A program made the translations under genes and the position numbers. This document shows, piece by piece, positions 1 through 8,237 of a DNA stretch of 36,009 nucleotides. The notes beneath the pieces were generated by a model. The model had not been told where the DNA came from and made no database searches. It worked only from the letters and a program-made list of their open reading frames with translations. Source of the DNA: an uncultured bacterium (GTDB lineage Bacteria > Armatimonadota > HRBIN16); the NCBI GenBank assembly GCA_937132045.1, contig CAKZNX010000306.1, positions 1-36,009 of the forward strand, in the 5' to 3' direction. The stretch's first letter is position 1; each line of letters starts with the position of its first letter.

Positions 1-344
1 GTGCCGAGTGTGAACGAGCGCTGGAACGTGCCATACGCCCGCTCGATGCGCACATAGTCCTTGCGGCGCTCCTCATCATGGAACTTGCGCTCGCCCTTCA
101 CGCACAGCGTGTCGCCCGTCAGCTCGATTTCCACCTCTTCGGGCTTCACGCCAGGCAGCTCCATGTTGATGGTGATTTCGTTGTCGTCCTCGCGCACATC
201 CACAGCGGGCGCCCACACGTGAGGGAGAGTCGGCTCCGTGCGACGCGCCGCGGGGTTGCCGAAGAACTGATTCATCAACGCGCTCATCTCGCGCTCGAAG
301 CGATTGAGCATGTCGATGGGATCCTCCCAGCGCACCAATGCCAT
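1..344 (-). CDS. Hsp20/alpha-crystallin small heat-shock protein (3' end outside window)
   Basis: This gene encodes a cytoplasmic ATP-independent holdase that binds unfolding proteins and passes them to DnaK. The first 114 residues are visible. They begin MALVRWEDPIDMLNRFEREM, a typical N-terminal arm. The start of the alpha-crystallin domain follows at about residue 44 (PAVDVREDDNEITINMELPG), and then a VKPEEVEIELTGDTL-type strand and KGERK. The ATG at 342-344 is preceded by an almost perfect ribosome binding site (AAGGAGGTGACC). The gene lies 87 nt downstream of dnaK on the same strand, so it probably belongs to the same HspR-controlled heat-shock operon. The open frame continues off the left edge, so the C-terminal I-x-I motif cannot be seen. 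Family assignment is secure. Confidence 0.93.
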   Translation of the reverse strand, partial: MALVRWEDPIDMLNRFEREMSALMNQFFGNPAARRTEPTLPHVWAPAVDVREDDNEITINMELPGVKPEEVEIELTGDTLCVKGERKFHDEERRKDYVRIERAYGTFQRSFTLG

Positions 345-394
345 CGTTGGTCACCTCCTTCTTCGTTGAAGTTTGGTTTTGGCGCTATATTTCG

Positions 395-419
395 CTGCCC
401 GTGGATTGTCCACGGGCAG
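395..419 (-). other. Perfect stem-loop between dnaK and hsp20
   Basis: An 11-bp perfect inverted repeat (395-405 and 409-419, arm CTGCCCGTGGA) with a 3-nt loop lies 12 nt after the dnaK stop codon. On the minus strand it is not followed by a T-run, so it is not a standard intrinsic terminator. It could be a partial terminator or an RNA-stability and processing hairpin that sets the dnaK to hsp20 ratio. That role is inferred from position only. Confidence 0.6.
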
Positions 420-431
420 ATTGTTTCCGAA

Positions 432-2261
432 TTACTCGGGCTTGAATTCGGCGTCAATCACCTCGCCGTCGCTGGACGAGCCGGTACCACTGCCGCCGGT
501 CTGTGCTCCGGTGCCGGCGTAGCTCTGCGACGCCTGCTCGTACAGCCTCTGCGACAGCTGATACGACGCCTGCTGAAGCGCCTCCATGCGCTGCCGGATG
601 AGGCTGACATCGTTCTTGTTGATCGCGTCGCGCAGGTCGGAAATCGCCTGCTCGATGCGCAGCTTCTCGTCCGAGGGCACGCGGTCGCCCAGGTCGCGCA
701 ACATGCGCTCGGTCTGGTAAGCCAGCGAGTCCGCCTGGTTGCGCACTTCGGCTTCCTCGCGGCGTCGGCGGTCCTCCTCCGCGTGCGACTGAGCCTCCTT
801 GACCATCCGGTCGATCTCGTCGCGCGTCAGGTTGCTGGAGCCGGTGATGGTGATCGCCTGCTGCTTGCTGGTGCCCAGGTCCTTCGCCGACACATGCATG
901 ATGCCGTTCGCGTCGATATCGAAGGTCACCTCGATCTTGGGCACGCCGCGCGGTGCAGGTGGAATGCCCGTCAGATGGAACCGCCCCAGCGTCTTATTGT
1001 CGCGTGCCATCTCGCGCTCACCCTGCAGAACGTGGATCTCCACCTCCGTCTGCCCATCGGCGGCGGTGGTGAAGATTTCGCTCTTGCGGGTCGGAATGGT
1101 GGTGTTGCGCTCGATCAGCTTGGTGAACACCCCACCCAGCGTCTCGATACCCAGCGACAGCGGCGTTACGTCCAGCAGGACGACGTCCTTCACCTCGCCG
1201 CCCAGCACGCCAGCCTGAATCGCTGCGCCGATGGCGACCACCTCATCCGGGTTCACGCCCTTGTTCGGCTCTTTGCCCGTGAGCTTGCGCACCAGCTCCT
1301 GCACGCACGGCATGCGCGTGGCTCCACCGACCAAAATCACCTCGTCTAGGTCCTTCACGTCCAGCTTGGCGTCCTGCAGTGCCTGATGGAACGGACCCTT
1401 CAGCCGGTCCACCAGGTCGGCGGTGAGCTCCTCGAACTTGGCGCGCGTGATCTTGTACAGCAGATGCTTCGGACCCTCTGCATCGGCGGTGATGAACGGC
1501 AGGTTGATCTCGGTCTCTACCATGCTGGAGAGCTCGATCTTCGCCTTCTCTGCCGCCTCACGCAGACGCTGAAGCGCCTGCGGGTCCTTGCGCAGGTCAA
1601 TGCCGGTGTCCTTTTTGAACTCGTCCGCCGCCCAGTTCACGATGCGCATGTCGAAGTCGTCGCCACCCAGGTGGGTATCGCCCGAGGTGGATTTGACCTC
1701 GAAAACGCCGTCGCCCACCTCCAGGATGGACACGTCAAACGTACCGCCACCCAGGTCAAACACCAGGATGGTTTCGTTGGACTTCTTGTCCAGTCCGTAT
1801 GCGAGTGACGCGGCGGTCGGCTCGTTGATAATCCGCAGCACTTTCAGACCAGCGATCTCGCCCGCGTTCTTGGTCGCCGTGCGCTGAGCGTCGTTGAAGT
1901 ACGCCGGTACGGTGATGACCGCAGCATCTACCTTCTCGCCAAGGTACGCCTCCGCGTCCGCCTTCAGCTTCTGCAGGATCATCGCCGAAATCTCTTCCGG
2001 CGTGTACTCCTTGTCGTCGATGCGGATGCGCTCGCGCGTACCCATCTTGCGCTTGATCGAGATGACGGTGCGGTCGGGGTTGATGATTGCCTGTCGCTTC
2101 GCCGCCGCCCCGACAAGTCGCTCACCGGTTTTGCTGAAAGCCACCACAGACGGCGTCAGGCGGCTACCCTCGGCGTTCGGGATTACGACAGGCTCGCCAC
2201 CCTCCATCACCGCAACCACCGAGTTGGTTGTCCCAAGGTCTATACCGACTGTCTTTCCCAT
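432..2261 (-). CDS. dnaK: Chaperone protein DnaK (Hsp70)
   Basis: This is the ATP-dependent cytoplasmic chaperone that folds and protects client proteins with DnaJ and GrpE, neither of which is encoded here. At 609 aa it is full length. The nucleotide-binding domain carries all three Hsp70 signatures: IDLGTTNS (7-14), [14 protein letters not shown] (about 167-180) and [11 protein letters not shown] (about 308-318). The linker [10 protein letters not shown] is at about 359-368, and the substrate domain, helical lid and acidic C-terminal tail ending [10 protein letters not shown] follow. The stretch after IKRKMGT (69-75) lacks the roughly 24-residue insertion found in proteobacterial DnaK, so it resembles the Gram-positive type. 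The ATG has GGAGG 8 nt upstream. A consensus promoter with an embedded HAIR operator lies at 2327-2356, which argues for HspR repression. Confidence 0.98.
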   Translation of the reverse strand: MGKTVGIDLGTTNSVVAVMEGGEPVVIPNAEGSRLTPSVVAFSKTGERLVGAAAKRQAIINPDRTVISIKRKMGTRERIRIDDKEYTPEEISAMILQKLKADAEAYLGEKVDAAVITVPAYFNDAQRTATKNAGEIAGLKVLRIINEPTAASLAYGLDKKSNETILVFDLGGGTFDVSILEVGDGVFEVKSTSGDTHLGGDDFDMRIVNWAADEFKKDTGIDLRKDPQALQRLREAAEKAKIELSSMVETEINLPFITADAEGPKHLLYKITRAKFEELTADLVDRLKGPFHQALQDAKLDVKDLDEVILVGGATRMPCVQELVRKLTGKEPNKGVNPDEVVAIGAAIQAGVLGGEVKDVVLLDVTPLSLGIETLGGVFTKLIERNTTIPTRKSEIFTTAADGQTEVEIHVLQGEREMARDNKTLGRFHLTGIPPAPRGVPKIEVTFDIDANGIMHVSAKDLGTSKQQAITITGSSNLTRDEIDRMVKEAQSHAEEDRRRREEAEVRNQADSLAYQTERMLRDLGDRVPSDEKLRIEQAISDLRDAINKNDVSLIRQRMEALQQASYQLSQRLYEQASQSYAGTGAQTGGSGTGSSSDGEVIDAEFKPE

Positions 2262-2326
2262 TCCTGTCCTCCGGTTGGATGAGTGCTCTTCCGCGTGTTG
2301 TTCCTCGTTCGGTTCTTCCGTGCATT

Positions 2327-2355
2327 ATTATATCACTTGAGTATGCTCATGTCAA
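2327..2355 (-). promoter_or_regulatory. Consensus housekeeping promoter of dnaK
   Basis: Read on the minus strand, TTGACA (2350-2355) is followed by exactly 17 bp and then TATAAT (2327-2332). This is a perfect consensus sigma-70-type promoter. The expected transcription start is near 2320, which leaves a leader of about 60 nt before the dnaK ATG. AT-rich DNA just upstream (2360-2395) could act as an UP element. Such a strong promoter makes sense if it is normally held down by the repressor site that overlaps it. Confidence 0.92.
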
Positions 2356-2356
2356 G
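2336..2356. promoter_or_regulatory. HAIR operator (HspR-associated inverted repeat)
   Basis: On the minus strand the site reads CTTGACA-N7-ACTCAAG. The known HAIR consensus is CTTGAGT-N7-ACTCAAG, so 12 of 14 defined bases and the spacing match. The site lies inside a perfect 8-bp inverted repeat (TCACTTGA at 2333-2340, TCAAGTGA at 2352-2359). Its two arms cover the -35 box and most of the -35/-10 spacer of dnaK, so a bound repressor would exclude RNA polymerase. HspR itself is not encoded in this window. Confidence 0.85.
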
Positions 2357-2511
2357 TGATTTTAGGACGAGTAATAGAATATTTTCGATAAAAACCCGGC
2401 GCTCGTCGGGAACACCCAGCTGACCCCAGTAGCCTCCTGAATTCCTGTGCTTACGCGGAGCTACAACTGGCGTCTCGCTATGCCGATACTCTAAGCATAG
2501 GGGGACAACGA

Positions 2512-2889
2512 ATGCGAGAGCCTCAAGAGGAACCCATATCGCGACGTGAGATAAGGCGGCGAGTGTTTCGCTGGACACGTATTCACCGGGTTTACCTGCT
2601 TCCCAATGGACACCGCTGGCGCACCCAGACGATATACCAGCGTCGCACTTCAACGGCGCAGGAGCCTGTCGTCGTGCGGTACCTGTGCGCTCTGCACCCC
2701 CATCTGGAGTTGACCTTGCTGCAATCGCCCGTAGACCACACGCTTCCCGGAGTCGTGCGAACGCCGCACCCCGAGAGACCCGGAAGGTTTCTCGTGCTGT
2801 TCTGCCCGGAGTGCTGCGGAGCAGGATATAACTTCCTCACCTTCCCCATGCCCTACCCCAGCGGTGAACCCCCTCCGCCGCAGACTTAA
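2512..2889 (+). CDS. Small protein of unknown function with Cys/His clusters
   Basis: I do not recognise this 125-aa protein. The ATG follows AGGGGGAC at a usable ribosome-binding distance. The frame is closed 60 nt before fhs on the same strand, and it shows the G/C-rich third codon positions of its neighbours. The N-terminus is very basic (several Arg in RREIRRRVFRWTRIHR). There are two possible metal-binding clusters, C59-x2-H62-x-H64 and C98-x2-C101-C102, and a proline-rich tail. No signal peptide or membrane segment is visible. It might be a small zinc-ribbon-like protein, but that is only a guess. The overlapping minus-strand frames have no better start signals and no recognisable motifs. 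Confidence 0.5.
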   Translation: MREPQEEPISRREIRRRVFRWTRIHRVYLLPNGHRWRTQTIYQRRTSTAQEPVVVRYLCALHPHLELTLLQSPVDHTLPGVVRTPHPERPGRFLVLFCPECCGAGYNFLTFPMPYPSGEPPPPQT

Positions 2890-2949
2890 CAGGAACCGGC
2901 ACGGAGTGTGGTGAAGTAACACTGGGCATCTGCCGATGAGGAGGTTCAC

Positions 2950-4617
2950 ATGCCGCCAACTGTTTGCAACGTCGCAAAGCAGCTCGGCTTGCTCGATGAG
3001 GAGCTGATACCGTTCGGGCAGTACAAAGCCAAAGTGCGCCTCAGTGCGCTGGAGCGACTGGCATCCTCGCCTGCTGGCAGGTTAATTGTGGTCACCGCCA
3101 TCACTCCCACACCCGCTGGCGAGGGCAAAACAGTCACCACCATCGGTCTGGGCGACGCTCTGCATCGCCGTGGCGAGCGTGCGTCCGTGTGTATCCGTGA
3201 GCCGTCGCTTGGACCTGTTTTCGGTGTTAAGGGTGGTGGAGCAGGAGGAGGCAGGGCACAGGCATTCCCCGCTGACGACATCAACCTGCATTTCACCGGC
3301 GACTCTCACGCTGTGGCTGCTGCCCACAACCTTCTGGCTGCCCTCATTGAAGCGCACATCTATCATGGCAACAGAGCGGGCTTCGATGTGCACGGCGTCT
3401 GGTGGAACCGTGTGCTGGACGTACCCGACCGCTCCCTGCGCCAGGCAATCACGGGCATCGGCGGCAAGTCGAACGGTGTGCCGCGTGAGACCGGCTTTGA
3501 GATTACCGCCGCCTCGGAGATGATGGCATTGCTGTCGCTGAGTACCGACCTGCACGATCTTCGACGCCGACTGGGGCGCCTTGTGGTGGGAGTCACATCC
3601 GGTGGAAGCCCCATCACCGCTGACGATATCGGCGCGGCTGGCTCGATGGCGGTGCTTCTGCGCGATGCGCTGATGCCTAACCTTGTGCAAACTCTGGAAG
3701 GTACTCCGCTGTTCGTGCATACGGGTCCGTTCGGCAATATCGCCACCGGTTGCAGCTCGGTGCTGGCAGACCGCCTGGCTCTGCAGACCTGCGACTATGT
3801 GGTCACCGAGGCAGGGTTTGGAGCCGACCTGGGCTTCGAGAAGTTCTGCCATATCGTGTCGCCGGTACTTGGCAAGGCGCCAGATGTTGCGGTACTGGTC
3901 ACCACCGTGCGTGCGCTGAAGGTGCACAGCGGGAAATACAAAGTGGTGACCGGCAAGCCGCTTCCGGCGGAACTGGATGCCGAGGACCTATCTGCTCTGG
4001 AGCATGGTAGCAAGAACCTTGAAGCGCACATCCGCATCGTGCACCGGCTGGGTGTGCCGGTGGTCGTGGCAATCAACCGCTTTCCAACCGATTCTGCGGC
4101 GGAGATCGCTCTGCTACAGCGTTTGGCAACCGCTGCAGGAGCCGAAGGTGTGGCAGTTTCCGAAGTCTTCGCGCGCGGCTCGGAGGGAGGGGTTGCGCTG
4201 GCGGAGGCGGTGCGCGAAGTATGCGCACGGGTTGACAACCGGTTCGCGCCCCTGTATACGTGCGATCTGCCTCTGCAGGCAAAGATCGAAACCGTCGCGC
4301 AACAGGTGTACGGTGCGAAGGATGTGCGCTACGAGACCGGAGTGCGATCGCAGCTAAAGCAGTTCGAGCGCTGGGGCTACCAGAGCCTGCCGATATGCCT
4401 GGCGAAGACGCAGTTTTCGCTCTCGCATGACCCCAGTCTGAAGGGTGCACCCAGCGGATTCACCCTGCCCATCACCGACGTTCAGCTCGCAGCTGGTGCG
4501 GGGTTCGTGCGGGTGTTCTGCGGGGACGTCATGACGATGCCCGGTCTGCCAGCCGAGCCAGCTGCCCTGCGCATGGACCTTGACGAGAAAGGGCAAATCA
4601 CCGGCGCCTCCTGGTAG
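2950..4617 (+). CDS. fhs: Formate--tetrahydrofolate ligase
   Basis: The enzyme makes 10-formyltetrahydrofolate from formate, tetrahydrofolate and ATP in the cytoplasm, feeding purine synthesis and one-carbon metabolism. At 555 aa it matches the usual length. The P-loop PTPAGEGKT lies at about 53-61. The family signature EPSLGPVFGVKGGGAGGG is followed by DINLHFTGD, and the C-terminus contains LPITDVQLAAGAGFVRVFCGDVMTMPGLP, written here only as a description of the conserved end. The ATG at 2950 has GAGGAGG at good spacing. No other Wood-Ljungdahl genes are nearby, so a general folate role is more likely than acetogenesis. The gene is convergent with the transporter gene at 4794. Confidence 0.97.
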   Translation: MPPTVCNVAKQLGLLDEELIPFGQYKAKVRLSALERLASSPAGRLIVVTAITPTPAGEGKTVTTIGLGDALHRRGERASVCIREPSLGPVFGVKGGGAGGGRAQAFPADDINLHFTGDSHAVAAAHNLLAALIEAHIYHGNRAGFDVHGVWWNRVLDVPDRSLRQAITGIGGKSNGVPRETGFEITAASEMMALLSLSTDLHDLRRRLGRLVVGVTSGGSPITADDIGAAGSMAVLLRDALMPNLVQTLEGTPLFVHTGPFGNIATGCSSVLADRLALQTCDYVVTEAGFGADLGFEKFCHIVSPVLGKAPDVAVLVTTVRALKVHSGKYKVVTGKPLPAELDAEDLSALEHGSKNLEAHIRIVHRLGVPVVVAINRFPTDSAAEIALLQRLATAAGAEGVAVSEVFARGSEGGVALAEAVREVCARVDNRFAPLYTCDLPLQAKIETVAQQVYGAKDVRYETGVRSQLKQFERWGYQSLPICLAKTQFSLSHDPSLKGAPSGFTLPITDVQLAAGAGFVRVFCGDVMTMPGLPAEPAALRMDLDEKGQITGASW

Positions 4618-4760
4618 AAGGACCTGATGATTCGGGTGCGGCTGTCAACGCCGTGGAAGTCAGGGGCTTTCTGAAGACATGGGTTATTAACCACTATGCA
4701 GGCACTGACGGCAAAATAGGTCAATATCTCGTCATTCGGAGTGAAGCATCTTGAGCCGCA

Positions 4761-4788
4761 GGGCACTGCGCTCTGGAGCGCAGTGCCC
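4761..4788. terminator. Strong hairpin between convergent genes, possible bidirectional terminator
   Basis: A perfect 13-bp inverted repeat (GGGCACTGCGCTC at 4761-4773 and its complement at 4776-4788) with a 2-nt centre lies between the ends of fhs and the transporter gene. There is no T-run on either side, so it is not a classical intrinsic terminator. Its place between converging transcripts still suggests transcription stop or 3'-end protection. The rest of the 176-bp gap shows nothing recognisable. Confidence 0.6.
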
Positions 4789-4793
4789 ATGAT

Positions 4794-6413
4794 TCAAAGC
4801 ATCCAGGACAGCGCCTTCAGCATCACCTGCGCCACCAAAATCTTGAAGATCAGCGCCACCGGATACAGGCTCGCATAAGCCAGTGTGGGCAGATCGGTCT
4901 CGGATTGCGCTGCCGCTGCACCCAGAGCGGGCGGATTGGTCATGCACGCAGCCAGTGCGCCCATCGCGGCAAGCAAACTCATCCGGTATACCGCCAGCGT
5001 CAGCACCAGCACCAGCAACACGGTGGAAGTGGTGATGAACGCTCCCGCCACGAACAGCCCGGGTCCCTGTTGCTGGAGCACGCGAACGAAATCCGCGCCC
5101 GCGCTCGTTCCAGCGCCTGCAAGGAACAGCATCAAGCCCAGCTCGCGAGTCAGGTTCCTGCCAGCCGGGGGCACATACAGAGCGAGCGGACCGATCCTTC
5201 CGAAGTGCCCCATCAGCAGGCTGACCACGAACGCGCCTCCCGCAGCTCCCATCTTCACCTGAAGACCGTCTGATAGATGAATGGGTACCGAGCCGACTGC
5301 TACGCCCACCATCAACCCGATGAGGAAGGTCACCATGTTCGTTTCGTCTTTGTGCGTGCCTGTTCCCACTGTGTAAGCGAAACGTTCTACACAGTGTCGC
5401 TCTCCTACGATGCGCAGGGTGTCTCCCAGTTCCAGAGCGATGCTTCCCATGGGTGTCAACTCGGCGCCCTGACGGCGAATGCGCGTGATCACCACGCCGT
5501 ACTGCTCCCACACCTTCAGGTCACCGATTCGCTTGCCTGCCAGCCTGCCATCGGTCACATCCACATCCGCGGCAACCACGTTCGGGTTGACGTCCATCGG
5601 CACCTGTGTCTCCTCACCGAGCAACAGCCGCAGTTTTTCCAGTTCCTCCTCCGGTCCAACTGCCATCACCACATCCCCGCAGTGCAGCACGAAGTCGGGT
5701 GAGGCGGCGAAAACGGTGTCCCCGCGGCGCACACGTGAGATGTTGGCGAAGCTCATCCGGTGGGGGTTGACCTCGCGAATGGTCTTGCCGTCGCAATTCG
5801 GGTTGGTGATGACGAACCGTTTTGCCTGCAGGCTTGGTGACTCTTGCTGCTGCTGAGCCTTCCACTGCTCCTCTTCCTGACGAAGGTTTCGGCGCAGCAG
5901 GCGTGGCAGTAACTGCATCAGCAGCACCGTCCCAAGCATGCTGAAGGGATACGCGATACCGTAGCCGACACTGACCACCGAGACGCTGTCAGAGGCGACC
6001 CTTTCTACCGCGTCGATGGCGGCGGCAAGTGCAGGGGTGTTCGTCACGGCACCGGTATACAGTCCGGTTGCGAGCTCCGGTGTAAGCCCCCAAATCCGCG
6101 CTACGGCGGCGGTACTCACTGCGGCTGCCAGTACGCTCACGGCGCCTATCAGCACGAAAGGCACGCCCTGTTTGCGAAAGGCGCGAAAGAAACGAGGACC
6201 TGCTTGCAGCCCGACAGCATAGACGAAGAGCAGCAGTCCGAGGTCACGCACCTCCCGGGGTACCTTGAAGCCGAAGTGCCCAAAGGCGAGTGCAACAAAC
6301 AGCACACCTGCCGTTCCCAGTGAAATGCCGCGAACGGACAGCCTGCCGAGCCAGCATCCGGTGGCGAGGATCAGCAGGAGGACGAACATCTGCTCCTGCC
6401 AGAGTTCGCTCAT
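4794..6413 (-). CDS. AspT/YidE-type transporter with paired RCK_C (TrkA-C) domains
   Basis: This 539-aa inner-membrane protein belongs to the aspartate:alanine exchanger family (TC 2.A.81), also called the YidE/YbjL duplication family. It has two blocks of hydrophobic helices, at about 1-180 and about 365-539. They share the repeated motifs GLLLFVYAVGLQAGP (first half) and LGLMLFLAGAGTSAG (second half), each followed by a TGAVTNTPALAAA- or CMTNPPALGAA-type helix. Between them lie two cytosolic RCK_C domains, at about 195-275 and 280-355. The ATG at 6411-6413 has GGGAGGTGA upstream. The substrate cannot be read from the sequence; amino acid or dicarboxylate exchange is the family precedent. 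The gene follows parB by 88 nt on the same strand. Confidence 0.87.
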   Translation of the reverse strand: MSELWQEQMFVLLLILATGCWLGRLSVRGISLGTAGVLFVALAFGHFGFKVPREVRDLGLLLFVYAVGLQAGPRFFRAFRKQGVPFVLIGAVSVLAAAVSTAAVARIWGLTPELATGLYTGAVTNTPALAAAIDAVERVASDSVSVVSVGYGIAYPFSMLGTVLLMQLLPRLLRRNLRQEEEQWKAQQQQESPSLQAKRFVITNPNCDGKTIREVNPHRMSFANISRVRRGDTVFAASPDFVLHCGDVVMAVGPEEELEKLRLLLGEETQVPMDVNPNVVAADVDVTDGRLAGKRIGDLKVWEQYGVVITRIRRQGAELTPMGSIALELGDTLRIVGERHCVERFAYTVGTGTHKDETNMVTFLIGLMVGVAVGSVPIHLSDGLQVKMGAAGGAFVVSLLMGHFGRIGPLALYVPPAGRNLTRELGLMLFLAGAGTSAGADFVRVLQQQGPGLFVAGAFITTSTVLLVLVLTLAVYRMSLLAAMGALAACMTNPPALGAAAAQSETDLPTLAYASLYPVALIFKILVAQVMLKALSWML

Positions 6414-6433
6414 GTCTCACCTCCCGCAGTTAA

Positions 6434-6457
6434 CATACCGCATTCTGTCACGGTATG
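6434..6457. promoter_or_regulatory. Inverted repeat upstream of the transporter gene
   Basis: CATACCG (6434-6440) and CGGTATG (6451-6457) form a 7-bp inverted repeat with a 10-nt centre, 21 bp before the transporter start. On the minus strand a weak promoter-like pair (TTGCAT, 17 bp, TATGTT) overlaps it. It could be an operator or the parB-end hairpin. No regulator is evident. Confidence 0.35.
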
Positions 6458-6501
6458 CAAATCGCATAGGGAGACGCGAGCAACGGAGGGCGGTTCACCG
6501 G

Positions 6502-7365
6502 CTAAGGGGCAGGCTCGCCGCAGATAGTTTCCACAATGCGGGTAAGGTCTTCCGGATTGTAGAAGTGGATTTCGATGGTGCCTTTGCCGCTGTTCGCACG
6601 AATGCTGACTCGGGTTGCGAGGACGTCTCGCAGACGGTCTTCCAGTGCCTGCACGTGGGGGTCAGAGGAATGTGTTTCACGTGAAACATCCAGGTCCGGC
6701 ACAGACGCCTCACGGGACGCCAGCCGTGCGGCGCGCTCGGTCTCACGAACGCTCCACCCACGCTGAAGGGTCTTGAGGAAAACCTCACGCCTGCGTGACT
6801 CTGGAGCCATCAAAAGCGCACGGGCGTGCCCTTCCGTGATCTTGCCGGAACGTATAGCCGAAAGTATCTCCACTTCGAGCGACAGCAGACGCAGGGTGTT
6901 GGCAACGGCTGTGCGGCTCTTACCCACACGCCTCGCCACCTCCTCCTGCGTCAACCCAAATCGCTCCATCAGCTGCTGATAGGCAAGAGCCTGTTCCACC
7001 GCGTTGATATCCTCGCGCTGAACGTTCTCCACGAGCGCAAGTTCCAGACGTTCTGCGTCGGTCACCGGACGCACAATGGCAGGTACCGTCTCCAGCCCCG
7101 CCAACTGCGCCGCACGCCAGCGCCGTTCCCCCGCCACCAGCCGATAACGACCATCTACAAGCGGCTCCACAAGCACAGGCTGAAGTATACCGTGCTCCCG
7201 AATGGATGCCGCCAGCTCCTCCAAGCCGGCTTCCTCCATCTCGCGTCTCGGCTGATCCGGGTTTGGGCTGATCAGCGAGACCGGGATTTCCGAAGTGACC
7301 TCGTTCGCAGGCTCTGCCGTAGATATCAGTGCTGACAGACCCTTACCCAACCCCCGACGTGTCAT
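6502..7365 (-). CDS. parB: Chromosome-partitioning protein ParB (Spo0J family)
   Basis: ParB is a CTP-dependent DNA clamp that loads at parS sites, slides and spreads, and organises the origin region for segregation with ParA. The 287-aa protein has the N-terminal ParA-contact motif RRGLGKGLSAL (3-13). It also has the CTP-binding box GERRWRAA (79-86), the box ENVQRED (113-119), a helix-turn-helix at about 139-160 (LTQEEVARRVGKSRTAVAN), and a C-terminal dimerisation domain. Its ATG (7363-7365) lies inside the end of parA, with which it overlaps by 23 bp, so the two are translationally coupled. A perfect parS site lies within its own coding sequence. The chromosomal type and linkage are normal; the usual neighbours dnaA, rsmG and mnmG are not in this window. 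Confidence 0.97.
   Translation of the reverse strand: MTRRGLGKGLSALISTAEPANEVTSEIPVSLISPNPDQPRREMEEAGLEELAASIREHGILQPVLVEPLVDGRYRLVAGERRWRAAQLAGLETVPAIVRPVTDAERLELALVENVQREDINAVEQALAYQQLMERFGLTQEEVARRVGKSRTAVANTLRLLSLEVEILSAIRSGKITEGHARALLMAPESRRREVFLKTLQRGWSVRETERAARLASREASVPDLDVSRETHSSDPHVQALEDRLRDVLATRVSIRANSGKGTIEIHFYNPEDLTRIVETICGEPAP
6673..6688. promoter_or_regulatory. parS centromere site inside parB
   Basis: TGTTTCACGTGAAACA is a perfect 16-bp palindrome identical to the broadly conserved bacterial parS consensus. It encodes the VSRET stretch of ParB, in the linker before the C-terminal domain. parS sites embedded in or near parAB are known in several phyla and cluster near the replication origin. 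This suggests the window lies in the origin-proximal part of the chromosome. I saw no second exact copy here. Confidence 0.97.
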
Positions 7366-8119
7366 CCTGCATCACCTCCAGAGCGAACTGACGGTACGCC
7401 TCCGCCCCTCGTGACCTGGCGTCGTAAACAACAGCAGGTAAGCCAAAGCTGGGAGCCTCGCTCAGGCGAACGTTTCGCGGGATCACGGCACTGGAGACAG
7501 CTGCCCCGAAGAAGCCACGAACCTCTTCCTCCACCTGCTGTGCCAGACGCAGACGCGGATCCTTCATCGTTAACAACACATGCGCTATGCGTAGATGGGG
7601 GTTGAGCCGACGCCGAACCAATTCCACGGTGCGCATCAGCTGCGTTATGCCCTCCAGCGCATAATACTCACACTGGATCGGCACGATGGCGCGGTCGCAC
7701 GCCGTTAGACAGTTCACCGTGAGCAGACCCAGTGAGGGCGGTGTGTCGAGAAACAGATAATCATAGCGGGATCTGACGGGCTCCAGTGCGGCTTTCAATA
7801 CCTGTTCGCGGCTGATGCGCGTCATCAACTCGATCTCAGCGCCTGCCAGGTCCAGCGTCGAAGGCACCACGTCCAGCCCGGCGATCTCGGTCGGCAGAAT
7901 GACCTCCTCCAGCGGCAGCTCGTCCACCAAAACGTGGTAAACGCTGGCTTCCAGCTTACCCTTCTCAATACCAACTCCGCTGGTCGCATTGCCCTGAGGG
8001 TCCACATCCACCAGCAGCACACGACGACCTGCCAGGGCGATGGCTGCCGACACATTCACTGCCGTCGTTGTCTTGCCAACCCCACCTTTCTGGTTGACTA
8101 CCGCGTAGACAACCCCCAT
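7343..8119 (-). CDS. parA: Chromosome-partitioning ATPase ParA (Soj family)
   Basis: ParA is a deviant-Walker ATPase that binds DNA non-specifically in its ATP form and moves ParB-parS complexes. From the chosen ATG (8117-8119) the protein is 258 aa, the normal Soj size. It begins MGVVYAVVNQKGGVGKTTT, with the deviant Walker A KGGVGKTT at 11-18. The Walker A' motif LLVDVDPQGNATSG follows at about 35-48, and Walker B YLFLDTPPSLG comes later. The frame is open further upstream, but that extension has no family match, and GGGGAGG lies 8 nt before this ATG. The 3' end overlaps parB by 23 bp. The start faces away from the polysaccharide operon, so a 118-bp intergenic region serves both. Confidence 0.97.
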   Translation of the reverse strand: MGVVYAVVNQKGGVGKTTTAVNVSAAIALAGRRVLLVDVDPQGNATSGVGIEKGKLEASVYHVLVDELPLEEVILPTEIAGLDVVPSTLDLAGAEIELMTRISREQVLKAALEPVRSRYDYLFLDTPPSLGLLTVNCLTACDRAIVPIQCEYYALEGITQLMRTVELVRRRLNPHLRIAHVLLTMKDPRLRLAQQVEEEVRGFFGAAVSSAVIPRNVRLSEAPSFGLPAVVYDARSRGAEAYRQFALEVMQDDTSGVG

Positions 8120-8177
8120 ACGCGCGCCCTCCCCTGTGCCTTCGGCTTCAACATGCACCCCGTACATTCCTGCACGA

Positions 8178-8206
8178 TTGACTTTTGCACGGTCTGTTGA
8201 TAGACT
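8178..8206 (+). promoter_or_regulatory. Promoter of the polysaccharide/export operon
   Basis: TTGACT (8178-8183), a 17-bp spacer and TAGACT (8201-8206) form a good -35 and a fair -10 pair. The predicted transcription start near 8213 lies downstream of an earlier in-frame ATG at 8136. This supports the GTG start at 8238 for the first gene of the operon. Confidence 0.65.
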
Positions 8207-8237
8207 GAAAACACCGTACTGGAGGAACTGCAATCCG

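Noticed and set aside
78-1349. Long plus-strand open frame opposite hsp20 and dnaK
   Set aside because: It is antisense to dnaK, whose codon bias keeps the opposite strand free of stops. It has no family motifs and no ribosome site.
4761-4788. Classical intrinsic terminator
   Set aside because: The stem is perfect, but neither side has a T-run. It is recorded only as a possible bidirectional or Rho-assisted terminator.
8136-8237. ATG start at 8136 for the Wzz-like protein
   Set aside because: A promoter lies at 8178-8206, downstream of this ATG, and the added residues show no family similarity. The GTG at 8238 is preferred.
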